A DNA stretch of 64,000 nucleotides from Gracilimonas amylolytica (lineage in GTDB: Bacteria; Bacteroidota; Rhodothermia; Balneolales; Balneolaceae), in NCBI RefSeq assembly GCF_002911695.1, contig NZ_PQBS01000010.1:248001-312000 (forward strand), written 5' to 3'. The position numbers were made by a program, and so were the translations under genes. How positions within the stretch are numbered: position 1 is the first letter of the stretch; each line of letters opens with the position of its first letter. This document shows positions 16,183-24,823 of the stretch, piece after piece. Under the pieces are notes generated by a model, which was given only the letters and a program-made list of their open reading frames with translations, had not been told where the DNA came from and made no database searches.

Positions 16183-17199
16183 GTGAATAATCCCCTTTTA
16201 AATCCCGAGGAAAAGGAAGAAGCCTTTGAACAGACCGTTCGTCCCGGTTCGCTTGAGGAATTTATTGGCCAGAAAAAGGCCATTTCTAACCTCTCTATAT
16301 TCATTAAAGCCGCCCGCCAGCGCGGTGATGCCCTGGATCATGTGATCCTCTCCGGACCTCCGGGACTTGGTAAAACCACCCTGTCATACATCATAGCCAA
16401 CGAAATGGGCGTTAAAATACGGCCAACTACCGGTCCGGTCCTGGAAAAACCGGGCGACCTGGCCGGTATGCTGACCAACCTTGAAGAAGGCGATGTACTC
16501 TTTATTGATGAGATCCATCGGCTGAACCCGGTAATCGAGGAATATCTGTATTCAGCGATGGAAGATTATAAGCTGGACATTGTGATCGATTCCGGCCCCA
16601 ATGCCCGCAGCATTCAGATCGAGCTGAACCATTTTACCCTGGTAGGGGCCACCACGCGTAAGGGACTTCTGACTGCCCCGCTTCGTGCCCGTTTCGGTAT
16701 AGATATGCGACTGGATTATTATGATGTGGAGTTACTGCAGCGGATCGCCCTCAGAACCGCTGACCTGATGGGAATGGGAATTACCGAAGCCGGCGCTCAT
16801 GAAATTGCACGGCGGAGTCGCGGTACCCCTCGGATCGTAAATAAACTACTGCGCCGTACCCGCGATTTTGCTCAGGTTGATAACGTTGATACCATCGATG
16901 AAAAGATCGCCGACAAAGCCCTGAACGCTTTGGATGTAGACCAGAACGGCCTGGATGAAATGGATATCCGTATCCTCAAAGCCATCATTGAAAATTACGA
17001 CGGCGGTCCTGTTGGGCTAAGCACCCTCGGTGTAGCGGTGGGAGAAGACAAAGGAACTATTGAAGAGGTTTACGAACCTTTTCTGATCAAAGAAGGCTTC
17101 ATGCAGCGCACACCCAAAGGACGGATCTGTACCAAAAAAGCCTATCAGTATTTGAATATCAGCCCGGATAAATCGAACGGGGATTTATTTGATTCCTGA
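16183..17199 (+). CDS. ruvB: Holliday junction branch-migration helicase RuvB
   Basis: Hexameric AAA+ motor that with RuvA drives branch migration. The 338-residue protein has the N-terminal RPGSLEEFIGQ motif, Walker A (GPPGLGKTT), Walker B (DEIHRL), sensor 1 (VGATTR), the arginine-finger region (RARFG) and the C-terminal winged helix. It starts with GTG. ruvA and ruvC are not in the window, so it stands apart from them, as is common outside Proteobacteria. metK follows after a 105-base gap. Confidence 0.97.
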   Translation: MNNPLLNPEEKEEAFEQTVRPGSLEEFIGQKKAISNLSIFIKAARQRGDALDHVILSGPPGLGKTTLSYIIANEMGVKIRPTTGPVLEKPGDLAGMLTNLEEGDVLFIDEIHRLNPVIEEYLYSAMEDYKLDIVIDSGPNARSIQIELNHFTLVGATTRKGLLTAPLRARFGIDMRLDYYDVELLQRIALRTADLMGMGITEAGAHEIARRSRGTPRIVNKLLRRTRDFAQVDNVDTIDEKIADKALNALDVDQNGLDEMDIRILKAIIENYDGGPVGLSTLGVAVGEDKGTIEEVYEPFLIKEGFMQRTPKGRICTKKAYQYLNISPDKSNGDLFDS

Positions 17200-17304
17200 T
17201 ATTTTTAACCCAAAATCTTTTTTAACTTCGCATCTCAATTTATTGAGTCTATAAACGACAGTTATTCCTAACCGAAAGCACCTTATTTTAAGTTTATTAC
17301 ACAC

Positions 17305-18429
17305 ATGAAAAATCTCTTTACTTCTGAATCTGTATCCGAAGGCCATCCGGATAAAGTTGCCGATCAAATATCAGATGCCATTCTTGACGCCCTCCTCACT
17401 GACGACCCGCATTCACGTGTTGCCGTCGAAACCCTTGTAACTACCGGTCTTGCAGTAGTATCCGGAGAGGTAACCACTGAATCGTATGTGGATGTTCAGG
17501 AGATTGTCCGCGAAGTGATCCGTGATATCGGATATACCAAAGCCTCCTATCGGTTTGATTCAGACAGTTGTGGGGTTCTTACCACCATTCACACACAAAG
17601 CCCTGATATTGCCATGGGTGTGGATAAGGATGGCGCCGGAGATCAGGGAATGATGTTTGGCTATGCCACCCGACAAACACCGGAATTCATGCCGATGCCA
17701 TTACAGTACTCCCACGACCTGCTGCGAGAACTGGCGCGGATCCGTAAAGAAACCCGACTGATGCCTTACCTAGCGCCGGACAGTAAAAGTCAGGTAACCA
17801 TTGAATATGATGATGCCGGTCAGCCTAAGCGCATTCACACCATCGTTCTATCCACTCAGCATGATGCAGGCGTTAAGCAAGCTCAGATCCACGAAGACAT
17901 TAAAAAGCATTTGATCCATAAAGTTTTGCCTGAAGACTTGCTGGATGAGGATACGATCTACCACGTGAACCCAACCGGTAAGTTTGTGATCGGAGGCCCC
18001 CATGGCGATACCGGGCTGACCGGGCGTAAGATCATCGTGGATACCTACGGTGGGTTCGGGGCTCACGGCGGCGGTGCTTTTTCTGGAAAAGATCCTTCTA
18101 AAGTGGATCGAAGTGCAGCCTATGCTTCACGTCACATTGCAAAGAACATTCTGGCAGCAGACCTGGCGGATGAGTGTCTGGTTCAGCTAGCTTATGCCAT
18201 TGGTGTAGCAGAGCCCGTGTCTATAAATGTGAATACCTATGGCACCGGAAAAATGAGTGACACCGAACTGGCGGCCAAAGTCAAGAAAGTGTTTGACTGC
18301 ACACCAAAAGGGATCATTGATCGGTTCAACCTGAAATCCCCTATTTACAGGCAAACGGCTGCTTACGGTCACTTTGGGCGCGAGCAATTCCCCTGGGAGA
18401 AACTCGATTACGTGGATAAACTGGCTTAG
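17305..18429 (+). CDS. metK: S-adenosylmethionine synthase
   Basis: Makes SAM from methionine and ATP. The 374-residue protein starts with the family N-terminus ([22 protein letters not shown]) and carries the ATP-binding GAGDQG hexapeptide and the P-loop-like [16 protein letters not shown] stretch. It is slightly shorter than the E. coli enzyme (384). The 105-base upstream gap contains no SAM riboswitch fold that I can recognise, so its control may be transcriptional. Confidence 0.97.
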   Translation: MKNLFTSESVSEGHPDKVADQISDAILDALLTDDPHSRVAVETLVTTGLAVVSGEVTTESYVDVQEIVREVIRDIGYTKASYRFDSDSCGVLTTIHTQSPDIAMGVDKDGAGDQGMMFGYATRQTPEFMPMPLQYSHDLLRELARIRKETRLMPYLAPDSKSQVTIEYDDAGQPKRIHTIVLSTQHDAGVKQAQIHEDIKKHLIHKVLPEDLLDEDTIYHVNPTGKFVIGGPHGDTGLTGRKIIVDTYGGFGAHGGGAFSGKDPSKVDRSAAYASRHIAKNILAADLADECLVQLAYAIGVAEPVSINVNTYGTGKMSDTELAAKVKKVFDCTPKGIIDRFNLKSPIYRQTAAYGHFGREQFPWEKLDYVDKLA

Positions 18430-18572
18430 TTTTACTTGGCTGTGCGGCCCTATCATTCGTTCCAAAGCAGAACGTGTTGAACGAGACGGCAGGCAGGATC
18501 CTCAATTGATCTAAGCTATGGCACTTTGTCGGCTCATTGAGTCACAACTCTCCGCCCTCTCACCTTAAAACC

Positions 18573-18599
18573 TTGCTCTGACGCTCTGCGTCGGAGCAA
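18573..18599. repeat. GC-rich intergenic hairpin
   Basis: Arms TTGCTC-t-GACGC and GCGTC-g-GAGCAA around a three-base loop, one mismatch. It sits in the 270-base gap between metK and a membrane protein gene, which otherwise holds no convincing reading frame. No T-run follows on either side, so it is not a standard terminator. It could be a degenerate dispersed element or part of a longer leader; I see no exact second copy in the window. Confidence 0.4.
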
Positions 18600-18699
18600 C
18601 CACAGCCTACTTAACCCCGCAGATCACCATCCTAATTCTTTCTGTTCGACAATCTCCGCTTTTCTGTTATTTTCCAACGATTCTTTAACCGATGAGTTC

Positions 18700-19521
18700 A
18701 TGGAAAACAAAATTATACAATCAGCTTCGGGTCAGCCTTCCATAGAGATGTTCGGCATTACCATTATGGAGCCGATGGTCACTTTTACTGACCTGTGGAT
18801 CACTGCAGTCTGTGTTTATGCATTATTCAAGCTGATAAGACTGAACAAAAAGGGCAAGGTTCACCAATACATGCGCTGGTACTTTGGCATCATGGCGCTG
18901 GCTACTTTTTTAGGTGGAATTTTAGGTCATGCGTTTCAATATGCGGTCGGGCTGGAATGGAAACTGCCCGGCTGGCTCATCAGTATGCTGGCCGTGATGG
19001 CTATTGAACGGGCATCGATCATGCATGCCCGGCCGGTGATCAATGAGAAGTTTGGCAAGTTCCTGGAAATAGCCAATGTGGTAGAGTTGCTTACTTTTGC
19101 TGTCATAACTTTTTCGACCCTTAACTTCTTTTTCATTCAGGTTCACTCTGCCTATGGACTTGGCCTGGTTGTTCTTCCCCTTCACTTCCTCGTCTATTGG
19201 CGAACCCGAAATGAAGGCAGCCGTATTTTTTTCCTGACGGTTATTTTCGCAACCCTTGCCGCTTTCTTTTATACGAGTGAGATCGGCTTGCATACCTGGT
19301 TTAACCATCTTGATGTGGCTCACACTGTCATGGCTATCAGTATGTATTGCTTTTACAGAGGCGCCCGTAAGCTGGAAGTTTTAAAACCGGAGAATATTCG
19401 TGAAGAAAAAAGTACTTTAAGTGATACCATGCGCGAGGCAATAGCCGGCCTTAAGAAAACCAAAGGGGTGAACCGGTTCAACCTAAATAATTTACATCCG
19501 GCCCTCAAAATTTCAACCTAA
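18700..19521 (+). CDS. Multi-pass membrane protein of unknown function
   Basis: A 273-residue integral membrane protein with about seven hydrophobic segments between residues 25 and 225. Conserved-looking polar residues lie within or beside membrane helices, notably GHAFQY, VHSAYG, PLHFLVYW and HTWFNHLDVAH, an arrangement reminiscent of membrane hydrolases of the CREST type, but the spacing is not diagnostic and I do not assign that family. The C-terminal 50 residues are charged and cytoplasmic. The gene is 10 bases ahead of a secreted amidohydrolase, so the two are probably cotranscribed. No function is claimed. Confidence 0.75.
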   Translation: MENKIIQSASGQPSIEMFGITIMEPMVTFTDLWITAVCVYALFKLIRLNKKGKVHQYMRWYFGIMALATFLGGILGHAFQYAVGLEWKLPGWLISMLAVMAIERASIMHARPVINEKFGKFLEIANVVELLTFAVITFSTLNFFFIQVHSAYGLGLVVLPLHFLVYWRTRNEGSRIFFLTVIFATLAAFFYTSEIGLHTWFNHLDVAHTVMAISMYCFYRGARKLEVLKPENIREEKSTLSDTMREAIAGLKKTKGVNRFNLNNLHPALKIST

Positions 19522-19531
19522 TATCAGCATC

Positions 19532-20872
19532 ATGAAAACATTTACTACTTTGGTCCTTAGCCTGTTCTTGATCGGTTGTACCGGCGATACATCCTCCCGG
19601 GAAACGTTGACGGTGTTCACCAATGTGAATGTGATCCCTATGGATAGCGAACAGGTTTTGATGGACCAAACCGTGATCATTGATGGCGACCGGATCGTGG
19701 ATGTGGTACCGTCCAGTGAGATCACTGTGCCAGCCAGTGCCATGGTCATTGATGGAACCGATAAATATCTGATGCCAGGTCTGGCTGAGATGCATGGACA
19801 CGTTCCCCCAACAAATCCCGGACCGAACGCACCTGAGTATTTTAATAAGGAATACGTTGAAAGTACTTTGTTTTTATACGTTTCAGCTGGTATTACAACG
19901 GTTAGAGGTATGCTTGGATATGAAGGACAGCTTTCCCTGAAGGATAGTGTGAATTCAGGGGTACACATCGGTCCGAATTTATATCTGGCCGGACCAAGTT
20001 TTAATGGTAATAGTATCTCATCTCCTGAAGAAGCGAGAGAACGGGTCGTTAAGCAACATAAAGAAGGCTGGGATCTGCTTAAAATTCATCCGGGCGTATC
20101 TCTTGAAGAATATGATGCCATGGTGGAAGCTGCGGATGAGGTTGGCATAACCTTTGGCGGACATGTTCCAGCAGACGTCGGGGTGATCCATGCCATAGAA
20201 TCCGGACAGATCACCATTGACCACGTGGATGGTTATGTAAGTTTTTTGAGTCCGTTTGAAGACCAAGAAAAGGGAGAAAAATTGGACGAAGTAATTCGGC
20301 TCACCAAAAAACATAACGTGTGGATCGTCCCAACCATGGCACTCTGGGAAACCATCATCGGGGCAGCCGATTATGAAACTATGAGAACCTATGATGAACT
20401 GAAATACATACCTAAAGGCGTAAAGCAGAATTACTTCGACTTTGCGGAAAATCCACAAACCGGATATGCGATTGGAGATCCGGCTGAACAGGCACAACTC
20501 AGGTCACGGATCCTCGGTGAAATGAATAAAGCGGGAGTAAAGATCCTGATGGGAACCGATGCCCCACAACTGTTCAGCGTGCCCGGTTTTTCCATTCATC
20601 GTGAATTGCCACTCATGAAAGCGGCCGGGATGAGTAATTATGAGATACTGTTAAGCGGCACGAAAAATGTAGGTGAGTATTTTGCGGAAAAGGATCAATT
20701 TGGAACGGTTGCGGAGGGTCAGCGTGCGGATCTAATTTTACTGAGTGACAACCCACTGGAAGATCTATCGGTCATTAAAGATCATGATGGAGTGATGGTT
20801 CAGGGTAAATGGTATCCCCGTGAAATGATAGATCAGAAATTAAAAGAGATCGAAGCTTATTACGCTGAATGA
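19532..20872 (+). CDS. Amidohydrolase-family lipoprotein
   Basis: Exported metal-dependent hydrolase of the imidazolonepropionase-like group, 446 residues. The signal ends in a lipobox (LFLIGC), so it is probably membrane-anchored. Metal ligands are present: HGH after LAEM (metal site start), the Lys in LLKIHPG, His in FGGHVPAD and in TIDHVDGY, and Asp in MGTDAPQ. The C-terminal small beta domain (ADLILLSDNPLEDL) is typical. Relatives act on dipeptides or related amides; the substrate here is unknown. It follows the membrane protein by 10 bases and is convergent with an AsmA-like gene. Confidence 0.9.
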   Translation: MKTFTTLVLSLFLIGCTGDTSSRETLTVFTNVNVIPMDSEQVLMDQTVIIDGDRIVDVVPSSEITVPASAMVIDGTDKYLMPGLAEMHGHVPPTNPGPNAPEYFNKEYVESTLFLYVSAGITTVRGMLGYEGQLSLKDSVNSGVHIGPNLYLAGPSFNGNSISSPEEARERVVKQHKEGWDLLKIHPGVSLEEYDAMVEAADEVGITFGGHVPADVGVIHAIESGQITIDHVDGYVSFLSPFEDQEKGEKLDEVIRLTKKHNVWIVPTMALWETIIGAADYETMRTYDELKYIPKGVKQNYFDFAENPQTGYAIGDPAEQAQLRSRILGEMNKAGVKILMGTDAPQLFSVPGFSIHRELPLMKAAGMSNYEILLSGTKNVGEYFAEKDQFGTVAEGQRADLILLSDNPLEDLSVIKDHDGVMVQGKWYPREMIDQKLKEIEAYYAE

Positions 20873-20894
20873 TGAACAGCTGAAGTAATACAGG

Positions 20895-21575
20895 TCAGTT
20901 GCCAAACAGGTCTCTTACCTTATCCTCAATTTGCTCAGTAACCCCACTTTTCAAGGCATCCTCTATGGCTTTCTGAAACAGGGGCCTTAAGATCTCTTCC
21001 ACACTTTGTTTTACAGTATTATTCCCATCACGACCAATATCATTTACGGTTATATCCGATAGTGATACTTCAGTTGACCCATCCCTGTTCAGACTGCTAT
21101 TGACCACGATTTTGCCCTCACTGATCCTGAGATGCTCTACCACAAGTTTGGTTTCTGACGATTCAGAAGGCTCCCCGGAAGCTGCATCCATATTATCACT
21201 GAGCCTTTTGAGGTTGATCCCCACTCCTTCCTGCTCAAATAGAATCTCAGGGCTGTTTATGATGATCTCATTTACAATCACCTGATCGGATAATAGTGAT
21301 CCCAGGTCAACCTTGATCGAAGCATTTTGAATGAACAGGGCCGACTCATCACTGAAACTCTCAGGGTTCTTTATTGTTAATCCCTCTATGGTCCCACTGC
21401 CACCAAATACCGATATACTAACTTTATCAACGGCTACTTCAGTTTGTAACAGCTCTGATCCACTCTCTTCAATTCCCGTTTTTACTACCCGGTCCACCGA
21501 AAAAGTGATCAGAAGCAGCGTCAAAATTATAGCTGCAAAAATTCCTGATAATACTTTTAACGTATTCTTGCTCAT
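20895..21575 (-). CDS. AsmA-like membrane-anchored periplasmic protein
   Basis: A 226-residue protein with one N-terminal membrane helix (about 8-26) followed by a periplasmic beta-rich region. The order of motifs (VDKVSISVFGGSGTIEGLTIKN, then DLGSLLSDQVIVNEIIINSPEI and later HLRISEGKIVV) is the pattern of AsmA/DUF748-type proteins, whose larger members are bridge-like lipid transport proteins. At this size only one repeat-bearing module is present. It is a stand-alone minus-strand gene between two amidohydrolase loci. Family assignment is moderate and no substrate is proposed. Confidence 0.7.
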   Translation of the reverse strand: MSKNTLKVLSGIFAAIILTLLLITFSVDRVVKTGIEESGSELLQTEVAVDKVSISVFGGSGTIEGLTIKNPESFSDESALFIQNASIKVDLGSLLSDQVIVNEIIINSPEILFEQEGVGINLKRLSDNMDAASGEPSESSETKLVVEHLRISEGKIVVNSSLNRDGSTEVSLSDITVNDIGRDGNNTVKQSVEEILRPLFQKAIEDALKSGVTEQIEDKVRDLFGN

Positions 21576-21714
21576 GTCTTTATTCTGTTTTTTATCTGAT
21601 TAAATATGAATCTGTTGATAAAGTTCCATTTTCCTCTTTTTACGATTGCCCTCTTTACTACCTGCTCAATTTTTATAAATTGAGCACAGCTAATTTTTAA
21701 CTAACCAAAATCTT

Positions 21715-23037
21715 ATGAATAAACCGATACGAAGCGTTTTTCTCGCTTTGGTTTGCGTATTGTTCTTTGCGGTGGAAGGGTTTACCCAGTCCACTCCTCA
21801 GGCATTTAAAGGTGCGCAGATCATTCCTATTTCAGGCGAGCCTATTGAAAATGGTGTACTCGTAGTTGAAGACGGTAAAGTCACCGCCGTTGGTGGTCCT
21901 AATACCCGCATTCCACGAGGAGCCGAAGTACACGATGTCTCAGGACATGTGATCATGCCGGGACTTGTTGACACCCACTCTCACATTGGCGATGGCGACG
22001 GCGGTGACCGTTCCGCAACCCTGCATCCCGATGTTCGCATCATGGATTCCATCGATCCAAGAAGTCCCTCTTTTAAAAGAGCCCTTGCCGGGGGTATTAC
22101 CTCTGTAAATGTTATGCCGGGCTCAGGTCACCTGATGAGTGGCCAAACGGTGTACCTGAAACTGCGCAAGGCTAATGTCATTGAAGACATGCTGCTCTAT
22201 ACGGATGACGAAAAAACTATTTATGGCGGACTCAAAATGGCCAACGGAACCAACCCGAGGGGAAATCCACCTTCAGCCGGCACCCGTGGCAAAGCGGCTT
22301 CCATGGTTCGTGAGTTGTACATAAAAGCTCAGGAATATAAAGATAAGATCGAAGCAGCTGACGGCGATGAAAGTAAAATGCCTGCACGTGATCTTGGGCT
22401 TGAAACCCTGGTTGAAGTCCTTGAGGGCAAACGCATTGTACATAATCACACGCACGAGCATCAGGATATCCTGACCGCTATGCGACTTGCCGAAGAGTTT
22501 GGATACCGATTAGTACTTCAGCACGTCAGTGAGGCATGGAAAGTGCCTGAAGAAATTGCCAACTCTGAACAAGTTCTCGGCGCCTCTATCATCACACTCG
22601 ATTCTTTTGGTGGAAAAGTTGAAGCCGCTGAGATCAAGAACTCCAACGGTAAGTACCTGGAAGATGCCGGAGTATTAGTTGGGTTTCATACCGATGACGG
22701 CGTAACAGATTCCCGAATGTTCCTTCGGCACGCAGCCCTCGGAATTCGTGAAGGCATGAGCCGTGATGAGGCTCTCAGAGCCGTAACGATCGCCAATGCC
22801 ATTATGATGGATATTGATGATCGGGTTGGTTCTCTGGAAGAAGGTAAAGATGCAGACTTCATCATACTTGATGGTGACCCATTCAGCGTGTACACACATG
22901 TTCAGGAAACCTGGATCGAAGGTCAAAAAGTCTGGGATCGCAGCAATGAGGAAGACAAGAAATATGCAACCGGTGGGTATCAGATATATCCCGGTACCAT
23001 TCATACTCACCAAGGTGAAGAAGGAGGCTTGAAATGA
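21715..23037 (+). CDS. Secreted amidohydrolase, first of a tandem pair (metal site complete)
   Basis: Exported hydrolase of 440 residues with a signal peptide cut near GFTQ. The metal site looks complete: H88-S-H90 after the first strand (VDTHSH), His residues in the HNHTHEHQD stretch (243-249), H270 in VLQHVSEAW, and D327 in GFHTDDG. The small beta domain is formed by both ends of the chain. It overlaps the next gene by four bases (ATGA), which implies translational coupling, and the two products are clearly homologous along their length. Tandem pairs of this kind are seen in this bacterial group; I infer that the products form a heteromer. The substrate is unknown. Confidence 0.9.
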   Translation: MNKPIRSVFLALVCVLFFAVEGFTQSTPQAFKGAQIIPISGEPIENGVLVVEDGKVTAVGGPNTRIPRGAEVHDVSGHVIMPGLVDTHSHIGDGDGGDRSATLHPDVRIMDSIDPRSPSFKRALAGGITSVNVMPGSGHLMSGQTVYLKLRKANVIEDMLLYTDDEKTIYGGLKMANGTNPRGNPPSAGTRGKAASMVRELYIKAQEYKDKIEAADGDESKMPARDLGLETLVEVLEGKRIVHNHTHEHQDILTAMRLAEEFGYRLVLQHVSEAWKVPEEIANSEQVLGASIITLDSFGGKVEAAEIKNSNGKYLEDAGVLVGFHTDDGVTDSRMFLRHAALGIREGMSRDEALRAVTIANAIMMDIDDRVGSLEEGKDADFIILDGDPFSVYTHVQETWIEGQKVWDRSNEEDKKYATGGYQIYPGTIHTHQGEEGGLK

Positions 23038-24224
23038 GATATTTAAAACAATTATTACTGATACCGGCATTATTACTGGTATTCAGTTTTTCAGCAGAAG
23101 CACAGATCGCTGTTAAAGGCGAAACCGTTTACACCATGGCGGGTGATCCCATTTCAAACGGTGTGGTATTAATTAAAGACGGTAAGATAGAGCGTGTTGG
23201 CTCTGGTATTAATATTCCTTCCAATTATGAAGTATATGAAGCCAAAGTGGTCACACCCGGACTGATCGATGCTCATTCGGTCGTTGGCCTTGCAGGTCAC
23301 CTGAATGTAGATGCCGATCAGGATCAGCTCGAGACTTCCAACCCCATACAGCCGGAATTGCGGGCTATTGACGCTTACAATGCTCAGGAAGCCCTCGTTG
23401 GGTTTTTACGGGATAACGGGGTCACCACGGTTCATACCGGACATGGACCCGGAGCCCTGATAAGCGGTCAAACCATGATCGTTAAAACTACCGGAAATAC
23501 GGTTAACGACAACCTGATAGAACCGTCTAAAATGCTGGCGTTTACTTTAGGCAATAACCTGAGCCGTGCGTTCAGCAAACCGGGAACCCGAGCCAAAGGG
23601 ATCGCCATGTTGAGGCAGGAACTGATCAAAGCCCAGGCGTATCTTGAAAAAAGAAACAGCGGCGAGGATTACAGCAAGGACCTCGGAATGGAAGCCCTGG
23701 CTGACTTACTTGAAGGTGAGAAAACGGCCCTTGTTACCGTTCATAAAGCCAACGATATCATGTCAGCCATTCGCCTTCAGGAGGAATTTGGCTTTCCAAT
23801 GGTATTGGATGGTGTAGCGGAAGCATACCGTGTCATGGATCAGATCAAAGCAGGAGGTTATTCTGTGATCATTCATCCATCTATGATCCGTCCGGGCGGC
23901 GATGCCAAGAATGCTTCTATGGAGACTGCCGGTAAACTGTACAAAGCCGGAATCCCTATCGCATTCCAAAGTGGATATGAAGGATATGTCCCTAAAACCC
24001 GCGTGGTTCATTACGAAGCCGGAGTGGCTGCGGCCAATGGTTTAGGTAAGGATAATGCTCTTAAGGTATTGACCATTGACGCTGCAAAGCTTCTCGGAAT
24101 TGACAATCGTGTAGGTTCACTGGAGCGTGGTAAAGATGCCGATGTGGTTATGTACAACGGTGACCCGCTTGAATATGTTAGTAATATCACCGGCGTATTT
24201 ATCAATGGTGAAAAAGTGAAATGA
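23034..24224 (+). CDS. Secreted amidohydrolase paralogue with degenerate metal site
   Basis: Second member of the pair, 396 residues, signal peptide ending near AEAQ. It aligns with the upstream protein throughout, yet key ligands are replaced: the HSH motif is H81-S-V83, the His corresponding to H270 is G260 (LDGVAEAY), and the Asp corresponding to D327 is G314 (FQSGYEG). One His (H237, VTVHKAND) is retained. The fold-defining ends (DNRVGSLERGKDADVV) are intact, so the gene is not decaying. It is probably a non-catalytic partner of its neighbour, or it has moved to another chemistry. The ATGA overlap ties its expression to the first gene. Confidence 0.88.
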   Translation: MRYLKQLLLIPALLLVFSFSAEAQIAVKGETVYTMAGDPISNGVVLIKDGKIERVGSGINIPSNYEVYEAKVVTPGLIDAHSVVGLAGHLNVDADQDQLETSNPIQPELRAIDAYNAQEALVGFLRDNGVTTVHTGHGPGALISGQTMIVKTTGNTVNDNLIEPSKMLAFTLGNNLSRAFSKPGTRAKGIAMLRQELIKAQAYLEKRNSGEDYSKDLGMEALADLLEGEKTALVTVHKANDIMSAIRLQEEFGFPMVLDGVAEAYRVMDQIKAGGYSVIIHPSMIRPGGDAKNASMETAGKLYKAGIPIAFQSGYEGYVPKTRVVHYEAGVAAANGLGKDNALKVLTIDAAKLLGIDNRVGSLERGKDADVVMYNGDPLEYVSNITGVFINGEKVK

Positions 24225-24239
24225 CACTTAAATATACTT

Positions 24240-24710
24240 ATGAGTATATCATATAAAGTAGCTACTGAGCCGGGAGAAATTCCGGCTCTTTTTGTTGACG
24301 CATGGATGGAAAAAGATGCCGATTACCTCGCCTCCCTGTTTTCAGTAAATGCAGAGTTTGTGAACGTGGTAGGCCTTTGGTGGCATAACCGTGAGGACAT
24401 CAGAAAGGCTCATGCGTTTGGTTTTGAAAAGATCTTCAGTGAATCGAATCTGAGGCTTATGGAAACCTCCGTTAAATATCTGAATGATGATATTGCAGTG
24501 GTTCATGCACGGATGCGGCTAAAGGACCAAACACCCTCTAAGGCAGACGAGACTCCCTCGATCAGACAAAACATCTTTAGTTTTGTGGTAAAGAAATCAG
24601 ATGATAAATGGATGTGTGAATCTGCCCACAACACCGATATCATTCCCGGGGCTGATACTAACCTTGTGGATGAAAACGGAAAGCTAAAGTCGGTGAAATA
24701 CGGAACGTAG
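24240..24710 (+). CDS. NTF2-like (SgcJ/EcaC, DUF4440-type) protein
   Basis: A 156-residue cytoplasmic protein with the cone-shaped NTF2-like pattern: an N-terminal helix with LFVDAWMEKDADYLASLF, then AEFVNVVGLWWHNREDIRKAH, and strands ending in KWMCESAHNTD. This resembles the SgcJ/EcaC oxidoreductase-like group, for which catalytic function is mostly not shown. It lies 15 bases after the amidohydrolase pair and ends just before a strong bidirectional terminator, so it may be the last gene of that operon. No signal peptide is present, unlike its upstream neighbours. Confidence 0.75.
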   Translation: MSISYKVATEPGEIPALFVDAWMEKDADYLASLFSVNAEFVNVVGLWWHNREDIRKAHAFGFEKIFSESNLRLMETSVKYLNDDIAVVHARMRLKDQTPSKADETPSIRQNIFSFVVKKSDDKWMCESAHNTDIIPGADTNLVDENGKLKSVKYGT

Positions 24711-24758
24711 CGAGCTGCTTTCCCCTAACCTTCGGCTCAGCGAGCTGGTGAACTTAAA

Positions 24759-24790
24759 AAAAGCCCTGCACAACTTTATGCAGGGCTTTT
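24759..24790. terminator. Bidirectional intrinsic terminator
   Basis: Twelve-base stem AAAAGCCCTGCA/TGCAGGGCTTTT with an eight-base loop, T-run on both strands. It separates the convergent NTF2-like gene and the M14 peptidase gene. Confidence 0.9.
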
Positions 24791-24823
24791 TATCTATCCT
24801 AAATAATTGATTGGGAAAACTTA

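Noticed and set aside
17200-17304. SAM riboswitch before metK
   Set aside because: I looked for kink-turn-like and pseudoknot-forming SAM-I or SAM-II patterns and saw none in 105 bases.
20018-20497. 159-codon open frame antisense to the amidohydrolase lipoprotein gene
   Set aside because: The sense frame shows all metal ligands and a lipobox; the antisense frame shows nothing.
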